Assembly (NCBI GenBank): GCA_044344145.1 | Contig: JBIJDM010000188.1 | Coordinates: 1-5,957, forward strand | Source: JBAXGE01 sp044344145 | GTDB taxonomy: Bacteria; Planctomycetota; Phycisphaerae; WQYP01 | Direction of reading: 5' to 3' | DNA length: 5,957 nt | Shown: positions 1 to 5,932 of the stretch, one piece after another | Layout of the letters: every line of letters starts with the position of its first letter | Numbering within the stretch: the stretch's first letter is position 1 | Position numbers and translations under genes: made by a program | The notes under the pieces: generated by a model | What the model was told of the DNA's origin: nothing | Database searches by the model: none | Seen by the model: only the letters and a program-made list of their open reading frames with translations

Positions 1-805
1 GGAAGATCCGGAACACCTGATACGGGTCAATCGAGCCCATGGTCAGGTCGTCATCGGCATACTTGCGGTCATTAAAGTGGAACCCCCCGAGCCGGTTTTC
101 ATCCAGCAACCACGCCACAATCTGCTCGATATTGGTCGAGGCATAATGATGCCCGGTATCCACCAGCACCTTGGCCTGCGGCCCCGCCGCCTGGGCCAGC
201 AGCAATGCCATGCCCCAATCCGCGATATCCGTGGCATAAAACGCCGGCTCAAACGGCTTGTACTCCACCAGCAGGGTCATCTTGGGGTCCAGCATACCGT
301 GGGCGGTTTGCAGCGCCTGGGTCAGCAGCCGTTTGCGCGTGGCGATATCGGCCTGGCCGGGATAATTCATCCCATCCGCCAGCCACAGCGACACGCTGTC
401 GCTCCCACACGCCCGCGCCAGCGCCACGCTGTCCTGTATGTGGGCCAACGCCTGGGTGCGGATCGCCGGGTCGCGATTCGTCAGACTCCCCCACTTGTAA
501 TTCTGCGCTTGAAACAGATTGGGGTTCAACGAACCAACCCTCAGCCCATGGGCCGCGGCCAGTGCCACTACCTGCGCCGCAGTTTGCTGCGGCCCCAAAT
601 CCCACAGTACATGCAGCGCAATGGTCGGACAAGCCCCCGTCAGCCGATGCACCATCCCCGCATCGGCAATTTTCTCGGCCAGATTTTGCGCCGCCGCCGG
701 CTGATAAAACTTGCCGAACCGCGTCCCGGTATCGGCAAAGCCCCATGAGGGCAATTCCACTTTGAACGCATCCAAACGGGCAACCAGTTCCGCAGTCAGC
801 GACAT
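1..805 (-). CDS. rhaI: L-rhamnose isomerase, P. stutzeri/rhizobial type (3' end cut by window edge)
   Basis: This enzyme interconverts L-rhamnose and L-rhamnulose in the cytoplasm, the first step of L-rhamnose catabolism; it is a metal-dependent TIM-barrel isomerase. I translated the minus strand by hand: 268 codons are open from the ATG at 805 to the window edge. Recognisable segments are ELPSWGFADTGTRFG (residues 17-31), SLNPNLFQ (92-99), SLWLADGMNYPGQ (139-151), LLVEYKPFEPAFY (178-190), VDTGHH (215-220) and GFHFNDRKYADDDL (241-254). By recall of the P. stutzeri enzyme, a constant offset of 38 matches its metal and active-site residues: W141, E181, D216, H219, H243, D251 and D253 here correspond to W179, E219, D254, H257, H281, D289 and D291 there. 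The last metal ligand (D327) and about 160 C-terminal residues lie outside the window. The ATG at 805 is supported by TGGAG at 812-816, six bases upstream. The gene is divergent from the vWA gene. No other rhamnose gene is visible. Confidence 0.93.
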   Translation of the reverse strand, partial: MSLTAELVARLDAFKVELPSWGFADTGTRFGKFYQPAAAQNLAEKIADAGMVHRLTGACPTIALHVLWDLGPQQTAAQVVALAAAHGLRVGSLNPNLFQAQNYKWGSLTNRDPAIRTQALAHIQDSVALARACGSDSVSLWLADGMNYPGQADIATRKRLLTQALQTAHGMLDPKMTLLVEYKPFEPAFYATDIADWGMALLLAQAAGPQAKVLVDTGHHYASTNIEQIVAWLLDENRLGGFHFNDRKYADDDLTMGSIDPYQVFRIF

Positions 806-820
806 GGCAAACTCCACAGG

Positions 821-826
821 TATAAT
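821..826 (+). promoter_or_regulatory. Possible -10 box in the rhaI / vWA divergent gap
   Basis: A perfect TATAAT lies on the plus strand about 80 bases before the vWA start codon. No convincing -35 box is found at 16-18 bases (the sequence there is close to AGCGAC, inside the first codons of rhaI). The same bases read on the minus strand give TATACC, with TTAACC 17 bases upstream (4/6 matches each), but a start there would nearly clip the rhaI ribosome binding site. The assignment is weak in both directions. Confidence 0.22.
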
Positions 827-905
827 GGCCACAAAAGTTGCGGTTAATTTAGCACAACTGAATGAAAGATGCACAATTTGGTCACCTTGGGGTATCCTTA
901 AGAAC

Positions 906-3638
906 ATGGAAGTCTTGGCCTACAGTTTCCAGATCCAGCCGGTGCTGCCCATGTGGGCTTGGTGGGGGCTGCTCCTGATCGTAATGCTGGCCACGCTGGC
1001 CTCGTTTCACCATCGCCCCGGCCGGGTTTGGGCCGGCTGGCGCACCGTGGGACTCCTGCTGGGCCTGCGCACTTTGGCACTTTTGCTCCTGCTCCTCACC
1101 TTGCTCCAACCTCAGGTACGCTGGGAAACCCAGCAACCCCAGCGCGGCGTGGTCTGGGTGGCCGTGGATACCAGCGCTTCAATGGGCCTGGCCGACCGGC
1201 AATATACGCTGCAGGAGGCCGTCAGCCTGGCACCACTGGTAGGCGTGAAGTTACCCCCCGAATGGGAAGCCCTCGGTGAATTACACGACCGGCTCCAATT
1301 GTTATCGGGCTTATGGGCCAATCTGGCCCAAGGGGCAGGCCCCAAGCCGGAGCTGGTCACTCAGGTGAAACATATCCGCAAACTCCAAACCTCCCCCCTG
1401 CTGGCCGAAGTGATTAAGCAAGGGCTCAACCCGCTACTGAATCAGATCGAAACGACGCTGGCCAATCCGCAAGCCAATAACCATGCCAGCATCGCCAGCG
1501 CCTTGGATGCCGCCCGGCGGGATACCCAGCAACGCTGGCTCTCGGCCCTGACGGCCCCCGAGTACACCCCACTGGTCAAATCCCTGCAAATGAATCTGCA
1601 ACCCCTCGCCCGGCGCGAGTTGGTATCCCGCGCCTGGAGCACCGCCCAAGCCGACCCGGCCTTTCAACAATGGCAGGAACGCTACACCCTGCGCTGGCTG
1701 GGCTTTGCCCAGCAGCCCACCCTGATCGCCCCCAGCGCGGATGCCCAAACCGCGCCGTTTACCACCCTGTTCAAGGAATTGGGCACCGCCAGCAATCTCG
1801 GCCTCCCTTTGGATGAAATCCGCCCCTCCGAAGCCGGGGGCATCGCGCTGTTCTTTTCCGATGGCCTGCATAACGCCGGCGACGACCCGCTCCCCCGCGC
1901 CCGCCTGCTGGGTAGTCGCCAACTGCCGGTAATCACCCTCCCCGCCGGGTCCGCACTCGCCCGGCCCGATGCCCAAGTCCTAAGCCTCACCGGCCCCGAA
2001 CGCATCCAGGCCGGTGACACCGTGGAATTACAAGCCGTGCTCCGCGCCGAAGCCCTCCGCGGCCAACCGCTGAAAATTGTCGTCCGGCGCGATGACGCGG
2101 TGATCCAACAATTGCCCTGGGTGCCCGATAGCAGCCCCAGCACCTTGCGTCTGCCCGTGCGGGATGTGCCCACCGGCCAGCGCGATACGCTGCGTTACGA
2201 GGTGGAAATCCAGCCCCATCCCAGCGAGGCCAATACGCAGAACAACCGCCGGAGTTGGCTGGTGCGGCTGCAACAGGAACGCTCGGGTATTCTGATCGCC
2301 GACCGCTTCGCCCGCTGGGACACCCAAATCCTCACCCACATGCTGCGCCGCCAGAAGACCTATCAGGTGCAGCGGATTTTGTTCTCCCCGCTGGAAGTCG
2401 TGGGCGTAGCCCGCCCCCAGCCCCGCGCCGCGGCTCTGGGCCCGGCCGTCCCGCTGGATGCCGAACAGTGGCCCGCCACCAAGCCGGACTGGCAACCTTT
2501 CGGCCTGATTATTCTCGGCGATCTGACTCCCCAGGAATTGCCCCTCGTCCAGCAGGAACAAATCCTCACGCTGGTGCGCGATCACGGCGCCACCCTCGTA
2601 ATTCAGGCTGGCCGCGAAGCCATGCCCCATGCCTTCCGCAATCAGCCGCTCGAAGAGTTGCTGCCCATCACCCTGACCAGCCGGGGCCCCGGCTTCGCGG
2701 AACTCACCGCCACCGCAGGCTATCAGGTGGTCAACACCCCCATGAGTCTGGACACCCCTTGGGCACTGTCCGAATTGTCCGGCGGTGAAATCCTGCTGCC
2801 ACGCTGGTACTGGCATCATGATCTGCTCCAACCGCGCCCGGCCGCACAGGTCTGGTGGACTCTCGCGGGTGCCCAGCAACAAAACCTCCCTCCCGCTTTG
2901 CTGTGCGCCTGGAATTATGGCACCGGCCGCGTCTTGTATCTGGGCAGTGAACAATTATGGCGCTGGCAAAGTTTCGGTGCCACCGAACGCTTTTGGCAGC
3001 AGGTCCTGCGCTGGTCGGCCAGCGATGAATTACCCGCCGGCGGCCAGTGGGTGCGCTTCGGCGCCACCCCGCTGGAAGCCAACAGCGATCAAACCGTGGT
3101 GATTACCGCCCGGGTGCGCAACCGCGATGCCAGCCCCTTGCTGGGCATTCCGGTGGACGCGGTCTTACAACCCGAAACGGGCCCCGCCCAACGCCTTCGC
3201 TTGGAACCGGTGGCGCAATTGCCGGGGTATTATCAGGGACGCATCAAAACTTTGCCGGCGGGACGTTATCGTTTAACACTTGCGGGAACGCAGGTGGAGG
3301 AATTGCTGGCCACCGATCCACAGCGCGGGCGCGATCATCTCATGATTCAGATCAATACGGCCAACGGCTCCGAAACTACCCCCCAGGCGATCAACACCGC
3401 ACTCCTCAGCAATATCGCCGGCAGTTCCGGCGGGCAGATGCTGACCTTGAACCGTTTGTCGTGGCTGGCGGATTTAACGCAGAGTCAGCAGCGCTTCCTG
3501 ACGGAAGAACACGCCGCGGGCTTCTTTAATGCGCCCGAGCAAGGCGCAACAAAAACTGCCCATGGGATCGCATGGGCAGTGGTATGTGGGTGTCTGCTGG
3601 GAGAATGGTTCCTGCGCCGGCGCCGGGGCATGGTCTAA
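906..3638 (+). CDS. Large membrane-anchored vWA / GATase-like domain protein
   Basis: This is a 910-residue envelope protein of unknown exact role. Membrane helices lie near residues 16-34 and 47-67, joined by a basic loop (HHRPGRVWAGWR), and a last helix at 887-903 is followed by RRRRGMV. The positive-inside rule then puts residues 68-886 outside the cytoplasm. The vWA domain opens with VVWVAVDTSASM (82-93), giving the DxSxS MIDAS motif at D88/S90/S92, and its later acidic strand is LFFSDG (315-320). Between them lies a helix-rich insertion of roughly 200 residues. Residues 362-455 look like an Ig/CARDB-type segment. Residues 460-700 resemble a class I glutamine-amidotransferase-like fold (FGLIILGDL 532-540, HGATLVIQAGR 560-570, YGTGRVLYLGSEQLWRW 671-687), with no catalytic Cys recognised. 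A second beta-rich segment spans 712-800. I chose the ATG at 906 because the frame's earlier ATG at 711 would overlap rhaI by 95 bases, and the hydrophobic N-terminus begins just after 906. The Shine-Dalgarno match is poor. Such proteins usually sit near MoxR, DUF58 and BatA genes; here the gene is alone. Confidence 0.85.
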   Translation: MEVLAYSFQIQPVLPMWAWWGLLLIVMLATLASFHHRPGRVWAGWRTVGLLLGLRTLALLLLLLTLLQPQVRWETQQPQRGVVWVAVDTSASMGLADRQYTLQEAVSLAPLVGVKLPPEWEALGELHDRLQLLSGLWANLAQGAGPKPELVTQVKHIRKLQTSPLLAEVIKQGLNPLLNQIETTLANPQANNHASIASALDAARRDTQQRWLSALTAPEYTPLVKSLQMNLQPLARRELVSRAWSTAQADPAFQQWQERYTLRWLGFAQQPTLIAPSADAQTAPFTTLFKELGTASNLGLPLDEIRPSEAGGIALFFSDGLHNAGDDPLPRARLLGSRQLPVITLPAGSALARPDAQVLSLTGPERIQAGDTVELQAVLRAEALRGQPLKIVVRRDDAVIQQLPWVPDSSPSTLRLPVRDVPTGQRDTLRYEVEIQPHPSEANTQNNRRSWLVRLQQERSGILIADRFARWDTQILTHMLRRQKTYQVQRILFSPLEVVGVARPQPRAAALGPAVPLDAEQWPATKPDWQPFGLIILGDLTPQELPLVQQEQILTLVRDHGATLVIQAGREAMPHAFRNQPLEELLPITLTSRGPGFAELTATAGYQVVNTPMSLDTPWALSELSGGEILLPRWYWHHDLLQPRPAAQVWWTLAGAQQQNLPPALLCAWNYGTGRVLYLGSEQLWRWQSFGATERFWQQVLRWSASDELPAGGQWVRFGATPLEANSDQTVVITARVRNRDASPLLGIPVDAVLQPETGPAQRLRLEPVAQLPGYYQGRIKTLPAGRYRLTLAGTQVEELLATDPQRGRDHLMIQINTANGSETTPQAINTALLSNIAGSSGGQMLTLNRLSWLADLTQSQQRFLTEEHAAGFFNAPEQGATKTAHGIAWAVVCGCLLGEWFLRRRRGMV
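3548..3580 (-). terminator. Candidate intrinsic terminator of the XRE gene, inside the vWA gene's 3' end
   Basis: Arms 3555-3564 (ACTGCCCATG) and 3571-3580 are perfect 10-bp inverted copies around a 6-base loop. Read on the minus strand, the stem ends in T and is followed by TTTT, G, TT (3554 down to 3548), the form of a Rho-independent terminator. It lies 83 bases past the stop of the minus-strand XRE gene, with no minus-strand gene between them. On the plus strand it codes for the start of the vWA protein's C-terminal helix, so the structure could instead be a coincidence of coding. Confidence 0.55.
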
Positions 3639-3662
3639 ACACCGCGACCGGACGTACGGAAC

Positions 3663-3977
3663 TTAGCCGGTGGTGGTGACATCACCGGGCGCGCCGGTGG
3701 GCGGCGCGATGCTGCCGATGTCAATCTTCTTGACCGTTTCCAGCCGGAAATCTGCGGGTTCACCGCGGATCAGCCAGAGCAGCGGCACACCGGTGATGCG
3801 GGACGCACGGTCCAACACATCCACGCGGGGCAAGCGCCCTTTTTCGTAATAGTTGTACGTCGAGGGGGACAACCCCAAGAGTGTCGCAAAGTGCGACTGG
3901 CCCCGACTCCCGCATACTTGAATGCGTAGCTGCCGGAATCGTTCACAAATACCCGAACCATTGTTCGCTACTGACAT
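3663..3977 (-). CDS. XRE-family helix-turn-helix protein
   Basis: This is a small, 104-residue cytoplasmic DNA-binding protein, probably a transcriptional regulator. Residues 11-72 fit a Cro/C1-type HTH: GQSHFATLLGLS (26-37) covers helix 2 and the turn, PSTYNYYEKGRLP (38-50) the recognition helix and the typical YEKGR stretch, and VDVLDRASRITGVPLLWLIRGE (52-73) the closing helices, where 'LLWLIRGE' resembles the usual 'xWLLxGE' ending. The tail (74-104) is short, rich in Gly, Pro and Thr, and shows no second domain, so no ligand can be inferred. The ATG at 3977 is fixed by a strong GGGAGGT (3982-3988) four bases upstream. The gene converges on the vWA gene across a 24-base gap and lies 108 bases downstream of rsmE on the same strand, with a promoter candidate of its own in that gap. 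The target is unknown; autoregulation is plausible. Confidence 0.85.
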   Translation of the reverse strand: MSVANNGSGICERFRQLRIQVCGSRGQSHFATLLGLSPSTYNYYEKGRLPRVDVLDRASRITGVPLLWLIRGEPADFRLETVKKIDIGSIAPPTGAPGDVTTTG

Positions 3978-3988
3978 GGCGACCTCCC

Positions 3989-3998
3989 GCTTATAAGC
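3989..3998. promoter_or_regulatory. Perfect 10-bp palindrome before the XRE gene
   Basis: GCTTATAAGC is its own reverse complement and lies immediately upstream of the XRE gene's ribosome binding site, downstream of the proposed promoter. A dimeric XRE protein bound here could block its own transcript, but this rests only on symmetry and position. The minus-strand TATAAG inside it could also serve as a weak -10 box, though no good -35 accompanies it. Confidence 0.3.
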
Positions 3999-4032
3999 AG
4001 TGGCTGAAAAAGTCCCTCTCCCTCAGCAAATG

Positions 4033-4060
4033 ATTATAGGCAATATATTCGCAAAGACAA
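4033..4060 (-). promoter_or_regulatory. Sigma70-like promoter for the XRE gene
   Basis: On the minus strand, TTGTCT (4055-4060, 4/6 matches to TTGACA) is followed after 16 bases by a perfect TATAAT (4033-4038). A start near 4026 would give a leader of about 50 bases before the ATG at 3977. The gap is distinctly AT-rich compared with the flanking genes. It suggests that the XRE gene is transcribed separately from rsmE. Confidence 0.5.
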
Positions 4061-4085
4061 AGTGAATTCTTCAGCTTTTCGTTTT

Positions 4086-4802
4086 TTATTCCAGACGCCA
4101 CGCACCCACCGTGGCCGCCACCGCCGCCGCGGCCGTCTCGATTCGCAGCACGTTGGAAGCCACGATCACCCGCCGCATATCCGCAATTGAGTCCAAATAG
4201 GCCCATTCCGCGTCATCCCAGCCCCCCTCCGGCCCAATCAGTGCCGTCAGTGAAGTACTCCGTGGCAGATCGCCCAACACCTGCCCCAACGGCTTGGCCG
4301 CCCGGAATTCCAGCCATAATAGCACCTCATCGGCCGCACCAACAACATCATTAAGTGCTTGTAGTGAAACGACTTCCATTACCCACAACCGCCGACACTG
4401 CTTCATGGCGGAAATCACCGTGCGCTGCTGGCGGGAGATTTTACCCAGGCGTTCGCCGGGTTTCACGACCCCGCGCAGCGTGTCGAGCCAGATCAGCCGG
4501 TCCACACCTAGTTGGCAGGCCTGTTCCACCAGCCAATCGGCCCGTTCGCCTTTGGGCATGGCCACGGCGAGGGTCAGTCGGCTCGCAGGCCGGGGCGTAT
4601 TTTGTGGGGCAGCGGCCAGCACTTCTACGCCGCGGCGCTGGACCGTGGTGATCTGAGCGGAGGCAAGACCACCCCGGCCATCGAACAATTCAACTTCGTC
4701 ACCCACCCCCAGGCGCAGCACCTGACCAATGTGGTGGGCCTCATCGACCTCTAACCACTGCATACCGGCCTGAAGTTGCGGCTGATAGACGCGGGGAATC
4801 AT
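4086..4802 (-). CDS. rsmE: 16S rRNA (uracil(1498)-N(3))-methyltransferase RsmE
   Basis: RsmE methylates N3 of U1498 in 16S rRNA of the small ribosomal subunit, using S-adenosylmethionine; it is a SPOUT enzyme with a trefoil knot that acts as a dimer. From the ATG at 4802 the product has 238 residues, close to the usual size (about 243 in E. coli). The N-terminal PUA-like part has HHIGQVLRLGVGDEVELFDG (23-42). The SPOUT part shows AMPKGERADWLVEQACQLGV (81-100), MKQCRR (133-138, where the family usually has a QSGR-like motif), the SAM-binding LIGPEGGW (188-195), and VLRIETAAAAV (218-228, usually ILRTETA). The start is uncertain. The frame stays open upstream to ATGs at 4895 (preceded by AAGGGG) and 4919. 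I prefer 4802 because family members begin with a sequence like MIPRVY, and the 39 extra codons lack the GC-rich third positions of the gene. No Shine-Dalgarno precedes 4802, so 4895 remains possible. The gene is divergent from the cupin gene. Confidence 0.92.
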   Translation of the reverse strand: MIPRVYQPQLQAGMQWLEVDEAHHIGQVLRLGVGDEVELFDGRGGLASAQITTVQRRGVEVLAAAPQNTPRPASRLTLAVAMPKGERADWLVEQACQLGVDRLIWLDTLRGVVKPGERLGKISRQQRTVISAMKQCRRLWVMEVVSLQALNDVVGAADEVLLWLEFRAAKPLGQVLGDLPRSTSLTALIGPEGGWDDAEWAYLDSIADMRRVIVASNVLRIETAAAAVAATVGAWRLE

Positions 4803-4844
4803 GGGCGTCAATTTAATCGAAACCTGCCGAGATACCAACCGTAG

Positions 4845-4873
4845 TTGCTCAATATGCGTGGGTGTATTACTAT
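4845..4873 (+). promoter_or_regulatory. Candidate promoter of the cupin gene
   Basis: TTGCTC (4845-4850) and TACTAT (4868-4873) are separated by 17 bases, each matching the sigma70 consensus at four of six positions. A start near 4880 gives a leader of about 40 bases before the ATG at 4920. If rsmE starts at 4802, this lies cleanly in the divergent intergenic gap; if rsmE starts at 4895, it lies inside rsmE. Confidence 0.35.
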
Positions 4874-4909
4874 TACCCGTAGGCGTAGGATTCATGGCTT
4901 TAGCCCCTT

Positions 4910-4914
4910 GAGGA
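4910..4914 (+). promoter_or_regulatory. Ribosome binding site that fixes the cupin start
   Basis: GAGGA lies five bases before the ATG at 4920. It decides the start over the in-frame ATG at 4845, which would add 25 basic residues that do not resemble a cupin and would bring the gene into the rsmE leader. Confidence 0.65.
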
Positions 4915-4919
4915 AACAT

Positions 4920-5663
4920 ATGGATATTCGTTCGTACTCATTGCCCGGCGGTATTGGTATATCGCATATGCGGGTTTACACCACTCCCGGTCCCGATGGC
5001 GTCAACAGCGGCGCGCCCCACTTTCACCTCTTATCAGGCGATATTTACTATGCCCTGACCGGCAGCGGGTTACTGGAACTCATTGATGTCAACGGGCCGC
5101 AAACCATCGAACTGCATCCCGGCGTGGTGGCGTTCATGCGCCCCGGCGTCATTCACCGGCTGGTGAATCCGCTGGGTAATCTGGAAGTGTTGTCCATCAT
5201 GCAAAATGGTGGCATGGCGGAGCGCGGCGATTTTTTCCTGACCTTCCCGCTGGAAATCATGGAACAACCCGGCCAATATAATCAGGCGGTAAAGGTGCCG
5301 GATATGGCCTCAGCGCATACCCGGCGGGATTTATCCGTGCGCGGTTTTCTGGAACTGAAAGCGGCATTTCATCATGACCCCGAGTCGGGCAAGGCGCATT
5401 TGCGGCGGATGTACAAAGCCGCCATGAAGCTGGCCAGCACCAAAGTCGAAGCCTTTGAATGGAGCCTCAAACACGGCGCCGGTGCCGAAGCCAAGAGTTG
5501 CCTGGAAGCCTGCCACTTCATCCGCGCCGGCGATGTGAGTTATCTGGAAAAAAATATCGGCTCAGTGAGTCCCTGTAACGACCCCAACGGCCGCCCCGGC
5601 ATGGGCGGGGTTCTGCGGACGTACACCGTGCCGGCCAATATGCTGCGCGATGTGGAAGAGTAA
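4920..5663 (+). CDS. Cupin-domain protein of unknown function
   Basis: This is a 247-residue, probably soluble protein with one cupin beta-barrel in its first 95 residues. Cupin motif 1 is GAPHFHLLSGDIYYALTGSG (31-50): H34 and H36 form HxH, and D41 stands where most cupins have Glu, with the expected six-residue gap to G48. Motif 2 is GVVAFMRPGVIHRLVN (68-83), with PG at 75-76, the third metal histidine H79 and N83. A mononuclear metal site is therefore likely. The C-terminal 150 residues are not a second cupin repeat that I can recognise; they include a basic, probably helical stretch (KAHLRRMYKAAMKLASTK, 158-175) and Cys194, Cys198 and Cys219. No signal peptide or membrane helix is seen. 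The substrate and reaction are unknown: sugar isomerase-like, dioxygenase-like or a pure binding protein are all possible. The gene appears to be single, divergent from rsmE and followed by the repeat region. Confidence 0.78.
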   Translation: MDIRSYSLPGGIGISHMRVYTTPGPDGVNSGAPHFHLLSGDIYYALTGSGLLELIDVNGPQTIELHPGVVAFMRPGVIHRLVNPLGNLEVLSIMQNGGMAERGDFFLTFPLEIMEQPGQYNQAVKVPDMASAHTRRDLSVRGFLELKAAFHHDPESGKAHLRRMYKAAMKLASTKVEAFEWSLKHGAGAEAKSCLEACHFIRAGDVSYLEKNIGSVSPCNDPNGRPGMGGVLRTYTVPANMLRDVEE

Positions 5664-5674
5664 ATCAGTAGCAT

Positions 5675-5749
5675 GCATTTAGCCCCAACGGGGCGTCCGG
5701 TGTAGAGCCATGGGCGGCAGCCCATGGTTAACCGGCCCCACCTAAATGC
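5675..5749. repeat. 75-nt multi-stem palindromic element
   Basis: The ends GCATTTAG (5675-5682) and CTAAATGC (5742-5749) are perfect 8-bp inverted copies. Inside lie the hairpin GCCCC (5682-5686) / GGGGC (5690-5694), and a longer arm: CCGGT (5697-5701) pairs with ACCGG (5731-5735), and CCATGGGC (5708-5715) pairs with GCCCATGG (5720-5727) around a 4-base loop. GGGGC (5690-5694) could alternatively pair with GCCCC (5735-5739), so two exclusive folds exist. The layout resembles a mobile palindromic unit more than a simple terminator, as no T-run follows. Confidence 0.6.
5702..5728 (+). repeat. REP-like hairpin with 5' GTAG, left copy
   Basis: GTAG (5702-5705) is followed by AG and then a perfect 8-bp stem, CCATGGGC/GCCCATGG, with loop GGCA. 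REP sequences mobilised by RAYT (TnpA-REP) transposases typically carry a GTAG or GGAG tetranucleotide just 5' of a hairpin. Bases 5704-5728 recur exactly, inverted, at 5933-5957. No RAYT gene is visible in the window, so mobilisation would be in trans. Confidence 0.55.
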
Positions 5750-5767
5750 TCAGCCATTTAAAATATT

Positions 5768-5806
5768 CAGCCCTGAAGGGGCCATAACTCAGCCCCAATG
5801 GGGCGT
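5768..5806 (+). repeat. 39-nt double palindrome, left inner arm
   Basis: This arm holds CAGCCCTGAAGGGGC followed, after a short spacer, by AGCCCCAATGGGGCGT. It matches the reverse complement of 5856-5894 at 32 of 39 ungapped positions. The differences fall in the spacer and in the loop of the second palindrome, as expected if the stems are under selection or share a copying origin. Confidence 0.7.
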
Positions 5807-5855
5807 CACCGCCGTAACCCACATCCCCACGTAATGCCAACGCATGAACTAATCA

Positions 5856-5894
5856 ACGCCCCGATGGGGCTTGGTTTATGCCCCTTCAGGGCTG
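5856..5894 (-). repeat. 39-nt double palindrome, right inner arm (inverted)
   Basis: This is the inverted counterpart of 5768-5806, separated from it by 49 bases of plain sequence (5807-5855). On the minus strand it reads CAGCCCTGAAGGGGC and then AGCCCCATCGGGGCGT. Together the arms could form a long imperfect hairpin in single-stranded DNA or in a read-through transcript. Confidence 0.7.
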
Positions 5895-5901
5895 TTTTTT
5901 T
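5880..5901 (+). terminator. Weak candidate terminator in the repeat region
   Basis: GCCC (5880-5883) pairs with GGGC (5889-5892) around CTTCA, and seven T follow at 5895-5901. The local stem is only 4 bp, but the larger pairing between the 39-nt arms would strengthen it. It lies over 200 bases past the cupin stop and could stop that transcript, although the T-run may simply be a neighbour of the repeat. Confidence 0.3.
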
Positions 5902-5932
5902 ACTAATTAACCATCACTTGCACCATCCCACT

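Noticed and set aside
543..556. CCCATGGG palindrome in rhaI as a further REP copy.
   Set aside because: Only an 8-base core is shared, it lies in conserved coding sequence, and it has no GTAG or loop like the copies at the right end.
77..748. Long plus-strand open frame of 223 codons opposite rhaI.
   Set aside because: The minus strand encodes an unmistakable L-rhamnose isomerase with conserved metal ligands; this frame is Arg/Pro/Gln-rich and is the shadow of a GC-rich gene.
852..876. Two GCACAA copies 19 bases apart as an operator in the rhaI/vWA gap.
   Set aside because: Six-base direct repeats are expected by chance in 100 bases, and no regulator gene or matching site gives them support.
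711..905. Upstream extension of the vWA protein by 65 residues.
   Set aside because: It would overlap rhaI by 95 bases, lacks hydrophobic or domain character, and the usual two-helix N-terminus begins right after the ATG at 906.
2028..2954. Minus-strand open frame of 308 codons inside the vWA gene.
   Set aside because: Its Gly/Gln/Ala-rich product has no recognisable motif and lies entirely opposite a gene with clear domains; no ribosome binding site was noted.
4845..4919. Earlier start for the cupin, adding 25 residues.
   Set aside because: The added stretch is basic and unlike a cupin, overlaps the proposed promoter, and GAGGA at 4910-4914 points to the ATG at 4920.
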